Shown: positions 40,051-49,744 of the stretch, in pieces
Layout: every line of letters starts with the position of its first letter
Position numbering within the stretch: the stretch's first letter is position 1
DNA from: Simmondsia chinensis
Taxonomy: Eukaryota; Streptophyta; Magnoliopsida; Caryophyllales; Simmondsiaceae
Direction of reading: 5' to 3'
DNA: 64,000 nt
Assembly: GCA_018398585.1 (NCBI GenBank)
Contig: JAGTTD010000024.1
Location: 9,080,071-9,144,070 of the forward strand
Notes under the pieces: model-generated
What the model saw: the letters and a program-made list of their open reading frames with translations, nothing else
Told to the model about the DNA's origin: nothing
Database searches by the model: none
Made by a program: the position numbers and the translations under genes

Positions 40051-40605
40051 ATAACTCTTGCCAAAAAGTACTCATAAAATTAGAACCTCTATCACTTGCT
40101 GTAGTAGATGGCCCATGGAGCTTAAATTAGTATCCAAATAAAGTTAAGCCATAGTTTGAGCAAAAAGGTATGTGAAAGGGCCATGAAATATGCATATTTA
40201 CTTAGTCTATCAACTACAACAAATATAACCTCCTTTCCATGGGTAGGTAGTAGGCCATCCATAAAGTCTATCGCAATATCCTTCCAAACTTCACTAGGAA
40301 TTGGAAGTGATTGTAGAAGACTGGGATAGGCAGCTTTATCGTACTTACAAGCTTGAAAAATGACACGTTCGCGCACAAATTTTTGTACCTCTTTATTCAT
40401 ACCATTCAATAAAAGAGATGTTTCAACCATCTCAAGGTGGCATCCCTTTCTGAATGACCCCTGCTAGGAGAAGAGTGCATCCACTCAATTAATTTTTGCT
40501 TCAATGAAGGGTTAGAACCTACCACTAATTTACCTTTCCTTTTTAAGGCTACATCTAGTTCAGCTTTTTAAGAGTTTAAAGCTAAAAAAAACATCTAGTT
40601 GACTG
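40051..40605 (-). pseudogene. Integrase of the nested-host Ty3 element
   Basis: Reading LVVGSNPSLKQKLIEWMHSSPSRGHSE-DATL, then NKEVQKFVRERVIFQACKYDKAAYPSLLQSLPIPSEVWKDIAIDFMDGLLPTHGKEVIFVVVDRLSKYAYFMAL. It carries the HHCC region and the first catalytic Asp (AIDFMDG). The second Asp and Glu lie in 40051-40120, which is broken. The upstream linker is interrupted by the MITE at 40606. Confidence 0.85.
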
Positions 40606-41119
40606 CAGGGTTTGCGTTTGGTTGGAAAAAAGATGTTTTTACATCTTTTTCAAAGCTTAAATAAAAAGATGAAAAAATTATTTTATAACTAAGCAGAAAA
40701 AGATGCAAAATTGAATCTTTTTCAGAACTTATTTCAGAAAAATGCTTTAAAAAGATTATATAAGCATTAAATCTTCACAACTATGACATACTTTTACTTG
40801 TTATCACCACCCCCACCTACCACCACCCCTTTTTACCTCCATGGGTTGCTACACTCATCGCTCTCCACTAACTACTATCATGATTTTCTTGTACCTACTA
40901 TTATTAATTAATTTATATTATTCAGTCACTTTTGTGATTATAATATAAAAGTTCTATTTTAAACTGTATCCAAACCCTTTATTTTGTAAAAAAGATATTT
41001 CTGCACGCACAACCAAGCACTTTACAGTAAAAATATACAGATCTTAAATAGATAGATCTTATTAAAACAGATAAGGTGAAAAAAGATGAGCTGAAATAAG
41101 TTGAACCAAATGCACCCTA
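40606..41119. mobile_element. MITE (about 0.5 kb) in the RNase H-integrase linker
   Basis: The left end CAGGGTTTGCGTTTGGTT and right end AACCAAATGCACCCT form imperfect terminal inverted repeats (right end read inverted: AGGGTGCATTTGGTT). The interior is AT-rich and non-coding, with AAAAGATG motifs in both arms. The host pol frame reads on each side of it. The ends resemble hAT- or Harbinger-type MITEs; no clear target duplication was found. Confidence 0.65.
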
Positions 41120-41195
41120 AGAATACCATCAAGCCATGAAAAAGATGCATGCGTAGTAGCAGTAACAGAATCTAAAAGTTCATGAATTATCTTTG

Positions 41196-42290
41196 AGATA
41201 CCCACATCCGGCATTCCTCACAGGTTCAACCTTCTCCGCATCTGGTGCCTGAACGCTCAATTACTAGTGAGGAGATTAGAATTCCTGCCCCGCTATTGGC
41301 AAATGAAGGGACATAAGTTACTTGGCAGCCGTCTGGACATGTTTCCCTCCACCGCAACGGCCAAATCATTGGAAGATGGGCCCTGCAGCCATTGATCATG
41401 CATGCCAGGCCTTGCGCTTCACAGCAAGTGGCGCATCCTCCTCTTCTACTGCCATGGGTTGAGAATGGTGAAGATCCATCTATTCAACATCATGCCCAGA
41501 TAACCGCACCTGATACCGATACTCGGGGAAGTAACAATAATAATGAGTCAACAACATCTGGGCCTGAGTTCCCTCCAGGATTCGAGCCGATAGCAGCAAT
41601 GGGTAACCCTCAAGTTGAGGATAGTATGTCATCGTGTCAGCACGAATCAGCTCCATCCATGGTAGGGCCTAGCTCGGGCTAGAGAATAAAGGAAAAACTG
41701 CACACAACAAGAAGACAGAGAAAAGCGATCAAGCGCAAGATCAAGGATAGAGAGAAGCGGGAGTTGCAAGACTTCCTCAAGGATATGTCTCCTACAAGTA
41801 ATGCTGGAAAATCACCTAAGTCAGCCAGAAAGAAGAAAAAAAGAAATAGGGGTAATCGAATCCAGAAAATCACGGAAGAAGAATATGATGAGAGAATCCT
41901 GAGTGCGGAGAGGGTCATAGAGATAGGTCAAAAGGTGGGGCATCAACTTTGATGGTTTCGACCCGGTTAGGGTCGTAGACATCCTTGCTCATTGATATGG
42001 TTAGAGTGTTAGGGTGGGTCTTTAGGTTCTTTCTCGGTCCTTGTGCCGGCCTTCTGTCTCCTCTTCAGCTTGGATCCCTGTTTTTGTTGTTTCTGCGCGC
42101 GCTTTTGTTTCTTGTCCCCGTGTCTTGCCCGGTCCTATTTTCATTGTCTGCTGAGTCATGTTTTGGGTCTGTTTTCTTGTTTTGTGTTGGCTTCTTTTTG
42201 GTCCCCGTGCTATTGCGGTCGGACTTCGGCCTCGCGTAGCTAGTGGCCGGCTTGTTATGCGATTTTGTTGCAATTTATCAAAAAAAAAGT
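41196..42290 (+). mobile_element. LINE-like retroposon insertion with A9 tail
   Basis: A plus-strand block unrelated to the minus-strand Ty3 host. It ends in AAAAAAAAA at about 42281-42289 after a GC-rich, T-rich 3' region. It carries an ORF end (41392-41951) resembling a LINE ORF1, with no endonuclease or RT, so it is probably internally deleted or a processed copy. Ends are approximate. Confidence 0.5.
41392..41951 (+). pseudogene. LINE ORF1-like C-terminal fragment
   Basis: The frame at 41392-41682 has STTSGPEFPPGFEPIAAMGN; FPPGFE is a phrase seen in plant LINE ORF1 and related DUF4283-zinc-knuckle proteins. After a TAG at 41680 the same frame continues as RIKEKLHTTRRQRKAIKRKI, then a strongly basic KSARKKKKRNRGNRIQKITEEEYDERIL to the stop at 41950. 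The basic tail suggests nucleic-acid binding. Identity is a family-level guess. Confidence 0.45.
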
Positions 42291-42587
42291 GTCAATAACA
42301 GATAGTGAAAGTAATTCAGCTCCAGGTCAACAACTTAGGTCTTCTGCAGCCTTATTCTCTTTGACCACTTTTATATTGAATGTCATATGAAAACCCTATT
42401 AAGCGGGACAACCAAAAATGTTGAAACGAGGTAGATTTTTTTGTTCTAACAAATATTTCATACCCTTGATCGGTTTTTATTAAAAAGAGTCTACTGAGCA
42501 AATATTGTCCCATTTCTAAACCGCAAATTCTATGGCTAATAATTCTCTCTCATATACCGATAAAAGTTGGTACCTTGGACCTAAAGC

Positions 42588-42947
42588 TTAACTTATGAAG
42601 GCCACAGGATAGTCATCTTGAATTAAAACCGCCCCTATTCCCATTCCGCAGGCATCCGTTTCGACTATAAAGAGCTTGTTGAAATCAGGCAAAGCCAACA
42701 TGGGTGCATTTATTTGTGCATCCTTAAGCCTACAGAAAGCTTCCTCAGCCAAAGGAGACAAAGAAAATGAATCTCTTTTCAAGAGTTCCGTTAGGGGTTT
42801 ACCAATAAGGCTATATCCCTTCACAAAACGACAATAATAACTCGCTAAACCCAAGAAACTAAATTCTTTCGGGGTTTTAGGGGATGGCCAAGCTTGGACC
42901 GCTTGAACATTCCTTGGATCGGTTGATACACAAGTGGCTGAAATCAA
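42588..42947 (-). pseudogene. RT connection / RNase H of the nested-host Ty3
   Basis: A 119-residue frame: VSTDPRNVQAVQAWPSPKTPKEFSFLGLASYYCRFVKGYSLIGKPLTELLK, then FIVETDACGMGIGAVLIQDDYPVAFIS. Typical Ty3 connection followed by the RNase H start, with the first catalytic Asp in ETDAC. The rest of RNase H toward 42291 is broken by stops. Confidence 0.88.
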
Positions 42948-43706
42948 ATGCCCAAGGTATTCTACTTAGATGAATAGCAAAGGAACATTTACTTTCGTAG
43001 GCAAATAATGTATACTGGTGCATAATATCAAATGCTACACGTAAGTGCATCAAATGTTCTTCCATAACCCTACTGTACACAAGAATATCATTAAAAAAAA
43101 AACCTGAGATGAACTTCTTATGGTAAGGCCTAAAAACGATTCTTCAAATTTTGAAAAGAAGATGGTGCATTAGTCAAGCCAAATGGTATGACTAAGAACT
43201 AATAATGCCCGAAATGAGTTTCAAATGTTGTTTTAAACACGTCTTTTCATACATCCTGAGTTGATGATAACTGGACCGAAGATCAATCTTAGAGTACACT
43301 GTGGAACCCCCTAACTCATCTAATAACTCTTCAACTATAGAAATTGGAAATTTATCTTTAATAGTTTGCTTATTCAACTCCCTATAGTCTATGCGAAGTC
43401 TCCAAGTTCCATCTTTCTTTCCGACCAACACAACCGACGACGCGTAAGGGGAACTACTATCTTGAATCACACCTCGGTCAAGCATATCTTGGACTTGCTA
43501 TTCTATGATATCCTTATGCCTAAGAGGGTCCTATAGGGTCTGATATTAACCGGATCAGACCCCTCTTTAAGAGGAATCTTATGGTCAAAACATCCACTAG
43601 AAGGAGGTCACTCCTTTTGTTCCTCAAACAAGTCTTTGTAAGCATTGAGGAGCAATTCTAAGTTGGAATTAGACTTCTTCCCTCCTTCCACAGCCATTAT
43701 GCTATC
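42948..43706 (-). pseudogene. RT of the nested-host Ty3 element, FFND box
   Basis: The frame at 43485-43192 reads MLDRGVIQDSSSPYASSVVLVGKKDGTWRLRIDYRELNKQTIKDKFPI, then VYSKIDLRSSYHQLRM (first Asp present). After a frameshift the catalytic box at about 43088-43105 reads FFNDILVYS, with N replacing the first D of the pair. It then continues MEEHLMHLRVAFD. Upstream, 43600-43706 encodes LLNAYKDLFE before the copia insertion. Confidence 0.85.
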
Positions 43707-43873
43707 TGTTGGACTATAATGTATAATGTATAGTGGGCTATATTAGTAATGGGCTACAATTGTATAGACTAGGCCCATTAGGCTTAGCCCAGAGGTTCTG
43801 TGCAAACTCTATAAATATATGAGAGGGCTCCCATTCTAGGAGTACTAATTATTTCCAATACTATATTTTCACA
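43707..43873 (+). repeat. 5' LTR of the short copia element
   Basis: TGTTGGACTATAATG to ATATTTTCACA, containing CTATAAATATATGAGAGGGC (a TATA-like box). By my count it differs from the 3' LTR at 12 of 167 positions, mostly transitions. Confidence 0.92.
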
Positions 43874-43885
43874 TGGTATCAGAGC
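43874..43885 (+). other. Primer binding site (tRNA-Met)
   Basis: Exact TGGTATCAGAGC immediately after the LTR. Confidence 0.95.
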
Positions 43886-44089
43886 TAACCCTAGCTATCT
43901 CATAAAAATAAGGAAAACCCTAGCCTTTTCATCTTTCATCGTCAATTTTGTTCAGACAACAATTGTCTCCTGGAATTTGACTGTTTTGGTTTTACTGTCA
44001 AGGATCCTAAACAGAAGTCAACTATCATCCGATGTGTCAGTCCGGGACCCCTTTTTACAGTACCAGGATCACCTACCATCACTACATCG

Positions 44090-44375
44090 TTCGTCGCTTC
44101 ACGAGTCTCCTCTTCTCTTTGGCACCGTTGCTTAGGCCATCCAGAAGAGCCAGTTTTGTCATCATTAGTAAAGCAAAAATTTATTTCCTATTCCAGTCCT
44201 TTAGAATCTAGTTTGTGTCATGCTTAGGCAAGCATTGTCGTTTACCCTTTCAGAAGTCTGTTTCCGGTACTACGCATCCTTTTGACATTGTTCACTCTGA
44301 TGTATAGACATTGCCTGTTCTTAGTTCAGTGGTTATAAATATTATTTATTATTTTTTGATGATTATTCTCATTTT
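44090..44375 (+). pseudogene. Pre-integrase and integrase start (copia)
   Basis: Reading SSLWHRCLGHPEEPVLSSLVKQKF near 44115-44190 is the GAG-pre-integrase motif. After shifts it reads GKHCRLPFQKSVSGTTHPFDIVHSDV, then a TAG where W is usual, then TLPVLSSV. The first catalytic Asp lies in VHSDV. YYLFFLDDYSHFVWIYP follows, out of frame, joining the long frame below. Confidence 0.8.
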
Positions 44376-45767
44376 GTGTGGATTTACCCGATGCATTCTA
44401 AATCAGATGTGTTTGATTTGTTTCTTCAATTCCGTGCGCGTATCTTAAATCAATTTGGTGTGGAAATCAAACAGTTTCAGTGTGACAATGGGACTGAATA
44501 TATTAATCGTGATTTTAATGGCCTTTTTATACAACGCGGTATTCTTAGTCGGGTCTCGTGCCCTCATACATCCCAACAAAACGGGAAAGCTGAACGTATG
44601 CATAGAACTATTGGTAATATGCTGCGATCTCTCCTTTTTCAAGCTTGTATGCCTTTGGAGTATTGGGTTGAGGCTGTTTCTGCTGCTACTCATATTATCA
44701 ACTTATTACCCTCTACTGCTACTGCTCCACATAAACTTGCACCTCGGTCCACTTTATGTGTTTTCCTGGGCTATCCACCAAACCATAAGGGGTACAAATG
44801 TTTAGATCTTTCTACTAACAAAGTCATCATTTCGAGGCATGTTGTATTTGATGAAACAAATTTTCCTTTCGCTCGTTTGGGTACTTTCTCTCAATCTACT
44901 ATGAGTCGTCTTCATCAAGTGTTTGCATCAACTCTTCCTGCCTCCCCTTTTGCAGGCAGCATGCCCGCACTGCCTCCCGGGATGACTCAGCCGCAGCGGG
45001 GTCCCCTAGCCGCAGGTGCCCCGCCACCAGCAGTTGTGGCTGCACCGCCGCCCGTTACTCCGCCACTGCCCAGCCCACTATCACCGCCCTTGTCACCGGC
45101 TGTCCCGGTTGAGCCAACCGAGATCTCTGAGCCTCGGGATCTCTCGCCCCGATCTCATCATCTTATGGTCACACGTTCCAAAGCTGGTATTGTAAAACCT
45201 CTTATTCGACCTTCTATGCTTGCTCATAATATGTTGCCCGAGGTTCCTTTCTCCTATAAGCAGGCTCTTACGGATGAAAACTGGAAGAATGCCATGCAAG
45301 ATGAGTACAATGCTCTTATTCGTAATCAGACATGGGATCTTGTTCCTCCACCTCCTCATGCTAACGTGGTAGGCTCTAAATGGGTTTTTCGTGTTAAGCA
45401 AACTTCCACAGGTGAAGTAGAACGTTACAAAGCTTGCTTGGTTGCACAAGGCTTCACACAGAGATATGGCATTGATTATGGTGAAACATTCAGTCCTGTT
45501 GTCAAACCCGCCACAGTTTGTACTGTCCTCGCTCTCACAATATCTCGACAGCGGCCCATTCATCAACTTGATGTTAAAAATGCTTTTTTGAATGGTTATT
45601 TTAATGAAGAGGTCTCTATGAAACAACCTCCAGGTTTCATCAATCCTCAATTTCCTGATCATGTTTGCAAATTACACAAGTCCCTTTATGGTCTTAAGCA
45701 GGCACCCCGAGCACGGTACACTCGTTTCGCTAATTTTCTCCGCAACGCTTGGCTTCACCGACTATAA
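44376..45767 (+). pseudogene. Copia integrase-RT fragment (463 codons open)
   Basis: The longest frame in the window. Residues 1-80 are integrase: FQCDNGTEYIN (second Asp) and PHTSQQNGKAERMHRTI (Glu in KAERMHR). Residues 120-165 read FLGYPPNHKGYKCLD and RHVVFDETNFPF, the integrase end. Residues 195-250 form a proline-rich linker of higher GC content. RT starts near residue 295 with YKQAL-DENWKNAMQDEYNALIRNQTWDLV, then GSKWVFRVK, AQGFTQRYGIDYGETFSPVVK and HQLDVKNAFLNGYFNEEVSMKQPPGF. The frame is lost at RNAWLHRL, stop at 45765-45767, by a one-base shift; RT continues in another frame as GFTDYKSNSSLF. Confidence 0.92.
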
Positions 45768-46077
45768 GTCTAATTCATCTCTATTTGTCTTACGTCGTGG
45801 AAGTGACACGGCTATACTGTTGGTTTATATTGATGATATAGTTCTTACTGCATCCTCTGCTGCACTTCTTCAAGCTATATTGCGCTCTCTACGCTCTAAG
45901 TTCAATATGACAGATTTGGGACGGCTTAATTATTTTCTTGGCATCTCAGTCTCGCACTCCTCCAACGGTTTTTTCTTATCTCAGTCTAAGTATATTCATG
46001 ACCTATTGATAAGACCAACATGCTCTCTTGCAAGCCAGTTGCAACCCCTACAGATTCCAAATCTAAACTTTCACTAG
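45740..46077 (+). pseudogene. Copia RT second half with intact YIDD box
   Basis: Reading GFTDYKSNSSLFVLRRGSDTAILLVYIDDIVLTASS, then LRSKFNMTDLGRLNYFLGISVSHSSNGFFLSQSKYIHDLL. The paired catalytic aspartates in YIDDI are kept. The frame ends at 46077 after another shift, and 46078-46183 is broken. Confidence 0.9.
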
Positions 46078-46183
46078 AAGATGGTGATCCCATGACTGAT
46101 CCTACCATATATCGCTATACAGTTGGTGCTCTTTAGTATCTTACCTTCACTTGTCCTGACATCTCTTATGCTGTGCAACAAGT

Positions 46184-46774
46184 ATGCTGTTTATGCATGC
46201 TCCGCGTTTGCCTCATTGGATAGCTGTTAAATGCATTCTCAGGTACATCAAGGGCACCATCGCTTTTGGGTTAACTATTTTCCGTTCTCGTGTGGATCAA
46301 CTAGTTGCATACTCTGATGCCAACTGTGCTGGTTGTCCTGATACGCGTCGCTCTACATTTGGTTTTTGTGTTTTTCTGGGCGGAAATCTTCTTTCCTGGT
46401 CTTCGAAACGTCAGCCGACAGTTTCGCGCTCCAGTGCAGAGACCGAGAACAGGGCGGTTGCAAATGCCGTCTCTGAGTGTTGTTGGCTTCGCTGTCTACT
46501 TGGTGAGCTTGGTCTTCTTCTTCCCCGGGCTACCTTGCTTTATTGCGATAATGTCTCGGCCATGTACATGTCCACCAACCTAGTGCAACATGCCCGCACC
46601 AAGCATATTGAGATCGACATTCATTTCGTATGAGAGCGCGTCCACATGGGACTTGTTCAAGTTTTACACATTTCTTCTTCACAACAGACAGCTGACATCT
46701 TCACCAAGAATCTGCCACGACAACTCTTTCTTCTATTCAGACACAACCTTTGCCTTCGTTTATCTCCTACTTCG
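46184..46774 (+). pseudogene. Copia RNase H and pol end
   Basis: The 149-residue frame reads AVKCILRYIKGTIAFGLTI, LVAYSDANCAGCPDTRRSTFGFCVFLGGNLLSWSSKRQPTVSRSSAETENRAVA, CWLRCLLGEL, YCDNVSAMYMSTN and HARTKHIEIDIHFV. A TGA stop follows where R is usual, before ERV. In another frame the tail reads SSQQTADIFTKNLPRQLF, the standard copia ending. RNase H residues are present, with ETENRA in place of ETEYRA. Confidence 0.9.
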
Positions 46775-46786
46775 GTTCAGGGGGGA
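46775..46786 (+). other. Polypurine tract of the short copia element
   Basis: TTCAGGGGGGAT immediately before the 3' LTR. Confidence 0.85.
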
Positions 46787-46953
46787 TGTTAGACTATAAT
46801 GTATAATGTATAGTAGACTATATTAGTAATGGGCTACAATTGTATAGAATAGGCCCATTAGGCTTAGCCTTAAGGTTCTGTGTAAACTCTATAAATATAT
46901 GAGAGGGCTTCCATTCTAGGAGTACCAATTATTCCCAATATTATATTTTCACA
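46787..46953 (+). repeat. 3' LTR of the short copia element
   Basis: TGTTAGACTATAATG to ATATTTTCACA, the same 167-bp length as the 5' LTR. Confidence 0.92.
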
Positions 46954-47039
46954 GAACCCACCCAGGAAGCCAGTATTTTTATAGGGCTTGTCATCTCCCC
47001 ACAACATCATAAAAAGCATAATTGGGGTGAACCTTAAAG

Positions 47040-47460
47040 TGCTTTTTGCCACTTCTTAGAACTAACACCAGTAACCTCTTTTTTCTGGTGAACCACGTAG
47101 CACATGGGTAATGCCATTAAACTTAAACTCCATTCTAAGATGTTTGAAGTCCCACAGAATTGGATCCAAGGTGGTCAACCATTGGATATCCAATACTATG
47201 TCACAACCTTCAAGGTCTATCAAAACCATATCTGTAGTAAATTGATTATTCTACATGGTCCAGGTTTTTACAGATAGCGTCAACAATTAAACGTTTTCCA
47301 TCAGCCATCTTTACGGCCCATGTTGCCATAGGAGTGATTATGTAGTGCAACTTATAAGCCAACCATTTGTCAATAAAGTTGTGGGTGCTCCTACTATCAA
47401 TAAAAACATGTAGGTTTCTCTTTTCATATCGTCCCGTAACCCTCATGGTTTGAAAAGATC
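47040..47460 (-). pseudogene. Aspartic protease of the nested-host Ty3 (DSR in place of DSG)
   Basis: The frame at 47446-47246 reads NLHVFIDSRSTHNFIDKWLAYKLH. The conserved active-site loop is IDSGSTHNFID, so the glycine is arginine here. It continues as MATWAVKMADGKRL; further text such as IQWLTTLDPI and RMEFKFNGI on the minus strand follows to about 47080, beyond a stop. The copia insertion lies downstream. Confidence 0.85.
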
Positions 47461-48370
47461 ACAAGCCCGTAAGTGCATGGACTGAAATTTTTTGTTCTAG
47501 CCCAAAAGTTTTATATGAAGCCTCTTCCAAGGTCTGGTAATTTTCACCCACTGGTTCATCTTCATCATCACCTACTACTTCTATAGTCAATAGTTGGGCC
47601 CTTCTCCCTTTACACCTATGTCCTATGCCATAGGGCTCATCACAATTGAAGCACAAGCCATTTTTCCTCTTTTCTTTGACTTTGCTAGTGGAAAGAACTC
47701 TATGAGTTTTCTCTGGTCCATTGGGCTTAGGCAACAGCCCCGCACTGGAGGACGGCATGAGTTGTCCTAGGCCCCTTTTGGGGCATTGGCAAATACTTCC
47801 TCAAGGATGGATTAGGGGAATTAGATGCTTTTAGGTCAATATTAGTTCTTTCACAGAGAGCTATTACCGTGCTCTCTTGATATCTAGCATACTCAAAGGC
47901 TTCTAGCAAGGTTTTAGGCTTCATCATCTTGACTTGGCCTTTCAATTCATTCCTAAGCCCACTTATGAAACTGTCAATAAAATGAGTTTCCGACAGCACA
48001 GGGTCATTTTGTAGAATTAGGGCTTTCAATTCGTTAAACTTTTCTTGATAATTTTCTAATGAGTCGGTTAATTGTAGTTTGATAAACTGGTCCACAACAT
48101 CCGCACCCAATCCTTTATTAAAACCTTGGCAGACATCTAACACTAAATCTTCCCAACTAGGATTTCGTTTGGCCAAAATGTAATTATCAAACCAGGCCTT
48201 AGCTTTGCCGGCCATTTGAATTCCCGCTAAGTTGACCTTTTGGGACTCTAGAATGGCACAAATGGCAAACGTACCATTGGCACTTCTTAACCCAACAGCG
48301 CGGGGATCTTTCCGTCAAAACTAGGAATTTCAAGTTTTGGCTTTAGCTATTCACAATACCTCTGTTGTTA
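47459..48370 (-). pseudogene. gag of the nested-host Ty3 element
   Basis: Two frames. 48215-47727 reads MAGKAKAWFDNYILAKRNPSWEDLVLDVCQGF, then QLTDSLENYQEKFNELKALI and ETHFIDSFISGLRNELKGQVKMMKPKTLLEAFEYARYQE, the retrotrans_gag capsid core. 47758-47459 has NGLCFNCDEPYGIGHRCKGRRAQLLTIEV, the zinc knuckle at 47612-47653 (both leading cysteines, His and final Cys present), then leads to protease. The frames overlap out of phase, so a shift lies near 47740. Confidence 0.9.
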
Positions 48371-48449
48371 GGTTGGTAGTAGCCTCAATTTCCAAATTTT
48401 GATTCCTATTACCAAGATTATTGGTAGAAATAATTCCTTTTTTTTTTAA

Positions 48450-48734
48450 ACACTATAGAACTAATTCCTTGATTTATAGTTTCTTGGTCAATTGATTTCT
48501 TCTTTTAAAGCACGTCATGTGCATAAGGGCAAAATTGTAATATTTTCAAATATTAGGGGTATAATTGTAAATTTAGTGATAAAGGGTAAAATTATAATTT
48601 GCATATTTGTCATTTTGGGATTTTTTGCCCTGAGCTTCTTCTCCGTATGTTAGGATTAGGGTTTATATTTGCAAGTCATTGTATTGATTCACAAATGATG
48701 AATGAACAATAAATTTTCTCTAATGTTCTCTCTC

Positions 48735-48777
<43 letters not shown>

Positions 48778-48950
48778 AATTCCCCTTCTCTACTCTCCCT
48801 CCAATTCTCTCTCTTTCTCCCTCAATTTTCTCTACCTTCTATTCGAATTTTACTGATTTTGTTACAAAGTTGTTGATTTCATTCGATTGATTCAAATCAA
48901 TTGCGATCAAGCCCTAATTTGGGGTCTTAACAAAGCAAATCCAAGATTTA
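48450..48950 (+). repeat. Solo-LTR-like insertion in gag
   Basis: gag text stops near 48450 (LGNRNQNLEIEATTN) and the gag N-terminus is found again beyond 48950 (FSDMQSKMVEVQKSVLKIERNTDNKFN). Between them lies plus-oriented non-coding DNA with GGGTTTATATTTGC, AATGAATGAACAATAAA-like text and a CT microsatellite, like an LTR promoter and leader. Exact ends and duplication were not resolved. Confidence 0.4.
48739..48775. repeat. (CT)n microsatellite
   Basis: About 18 CT units; the 62-residue frame across it (48702-48890) is a by-product of the serine/leucine-coding repeat. Confidence 0.95.
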
Positions 48951-49140
48951 GTTGAACTTGTTATCCGTGTTTCTTTCAATTTTTAAGACAGACTTTTGTA
49001 CCTCAACCATCTTGGATTGCATGTCGCTGAATTTCTGCTCGAGAGCCTTTACATGCTCCTCTATTGAAGATCCGGAGCGAGTTCCATCTGCAATGGTGCT
49101 CCCTGACGAATCTTGCACCTAACCAGAATTCAAGAACCTA
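48951..49140 (-). pseudogene. gag N-terminal segment of the nested-host Ty3
   Basis: Minus-strand reading STIADGTRSGSSIEEHVKALEQKFSDMQSKMVEVQKSVLKIERNTDN is the coiled-coil-like start of plant Ty3 gag. Its MADGTRS-type opening parallels the gag start MAEGTRS at 52300. Confidence 0.7.
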
Positions 49141-49166
49141 TCAACTACATGTGTGAGGATCAGCTA

Positions 49167-49177
49167 CTCTGATACCA
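49167..49177 (-). other. Primer binding site of the nested-host Ty3
   Basis: The minus strand reads TGGTATCAGAG, next to the 5' LTR end. Confidence 0.8.
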
Positions 49178-49179
49178 CT

Positions 49180-49584
49180 TAAGATGGAGACTCAGGACCA
49201 CGATAATTGGTGAAGAGCACAGCAGACCTTCTCCTTTGATGATCCCAGTCAAGCTCGGATGAATGGGTGCAAATTTAAGAGGAAGAGAGGGAAGAGAGAG
49301 AGAAGAGGAATGAAAAAGAAAGAGCATGAAGAGATGAATTGTTTCATTAACTAGATGCCAAAATGAGCAAATGAAATGTATATTTATAACAGCAAGCAAA
49401 ATCCCCACCGGCCCTTTTTTAAAACACATTTCCCTAATGCAACTTTTAACAAAATGACAAAAATACTACACCCTAGTTCATGATACACAGCGTTTTAGGG
49501 GACACGGAATGATACTAAATACGCAGCGTTTCGGGGAACACGGAATGATACTAAAACTGGTACTTATCCCTACATCACTCTCCT
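49180..49584 (-). repeat. 5' LTR of the nested-host Ty3 element
   Basis: Matches 36656-37010. The end TTATCCCTACA (minus: TGTAGGGATAAG) gives a TG start, giving about 405 bp. Near the end the phrase GCGTTT-GGGG-ACACGGAATGATACTAAA occurs twice in tandem (49490-49550). Confidence 0.75.
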
Positions 49585-49744
49585 TATGACCGTCATCTCA
49601 AAAAACCCCTTCTTTATCTTCACTGCCTCTCTAGGCACATTCTTCTCTACCCTTTTCCTCCATTCCAAATTTTCAAATTTCGCCTACTTCAAGTGTATTA
49701 TTAGTGAATCTCACAATTCAGTGGTTTTATTTGTTGCAACTCTA

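Larger units (their letters stand above)
43707..46953 (+). mobile_element. Short copia element (3.25 kb) lacking gag and protease
   Basis: LTRs of 167 bp at 43707-43873 and 46787-46953, exact primer site at 43874-43885, purine tract at 46775-46786, and pol in copia order on the plus strand. From the primer site the sequence passes within about 150 bp to the end of the protease region, so gag and the DSG motif are deleted. Flanks CTATC (left) and GAACC (right) do not match, so the target duplication is lost or one flank was deleted. It interrupts the host Ty3 between protease and RT. Confidence 0.9.
36656..49584 (-). mobile_element. Ty3 element with five nested insertions (about 12.9 kb)
   Basis: Homologous LTRs lie at 36656-37010 and 49180-49584 on the same strand. 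Between them, minus-strand Ty3 coding runs in order: gag start (about 49140-48950), gag (48370-47459), protease (47460-47040), RT (43706-42948), RNase H (42947-42588), integrase (40605-40051) and pol tail (40050-39229). Insertions split it: a solo-LTR-like block, a copia element, a LINE-like retroposon, a MITE and a LINE. Without them the element would be roughly 5.8 kb, normal for Ty3. Boundaries of insertions other than copia and MITE are approximate. Confidence 0.8.

Noticed and set aside
41985..42273. Leucine/phenylalanine-rich 84-codon frame resembling membrane segments, and its antisense partner
   Set aside because: It lies in the T-rich 3' region of the LINE-like insertion; hydrophobicity follows from T-richness.
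45093..45662. 189-codon minus-strand frame
   Set aside because: It is the antisense shadow of the copia integrase-RT frame on the plus strand.
48702..48890. Serine/leucine-rich 62-codon frame
   Set aside because: Produced by the CT microsatellite.
36656..49594. TCACT as target duplication of the nested-host Ty3 element
   Set aside because: TCACT follows the right LTR (49585), but on the left it lies about ten bases outside the LTR edge suggested by alignment, so it may be chance.
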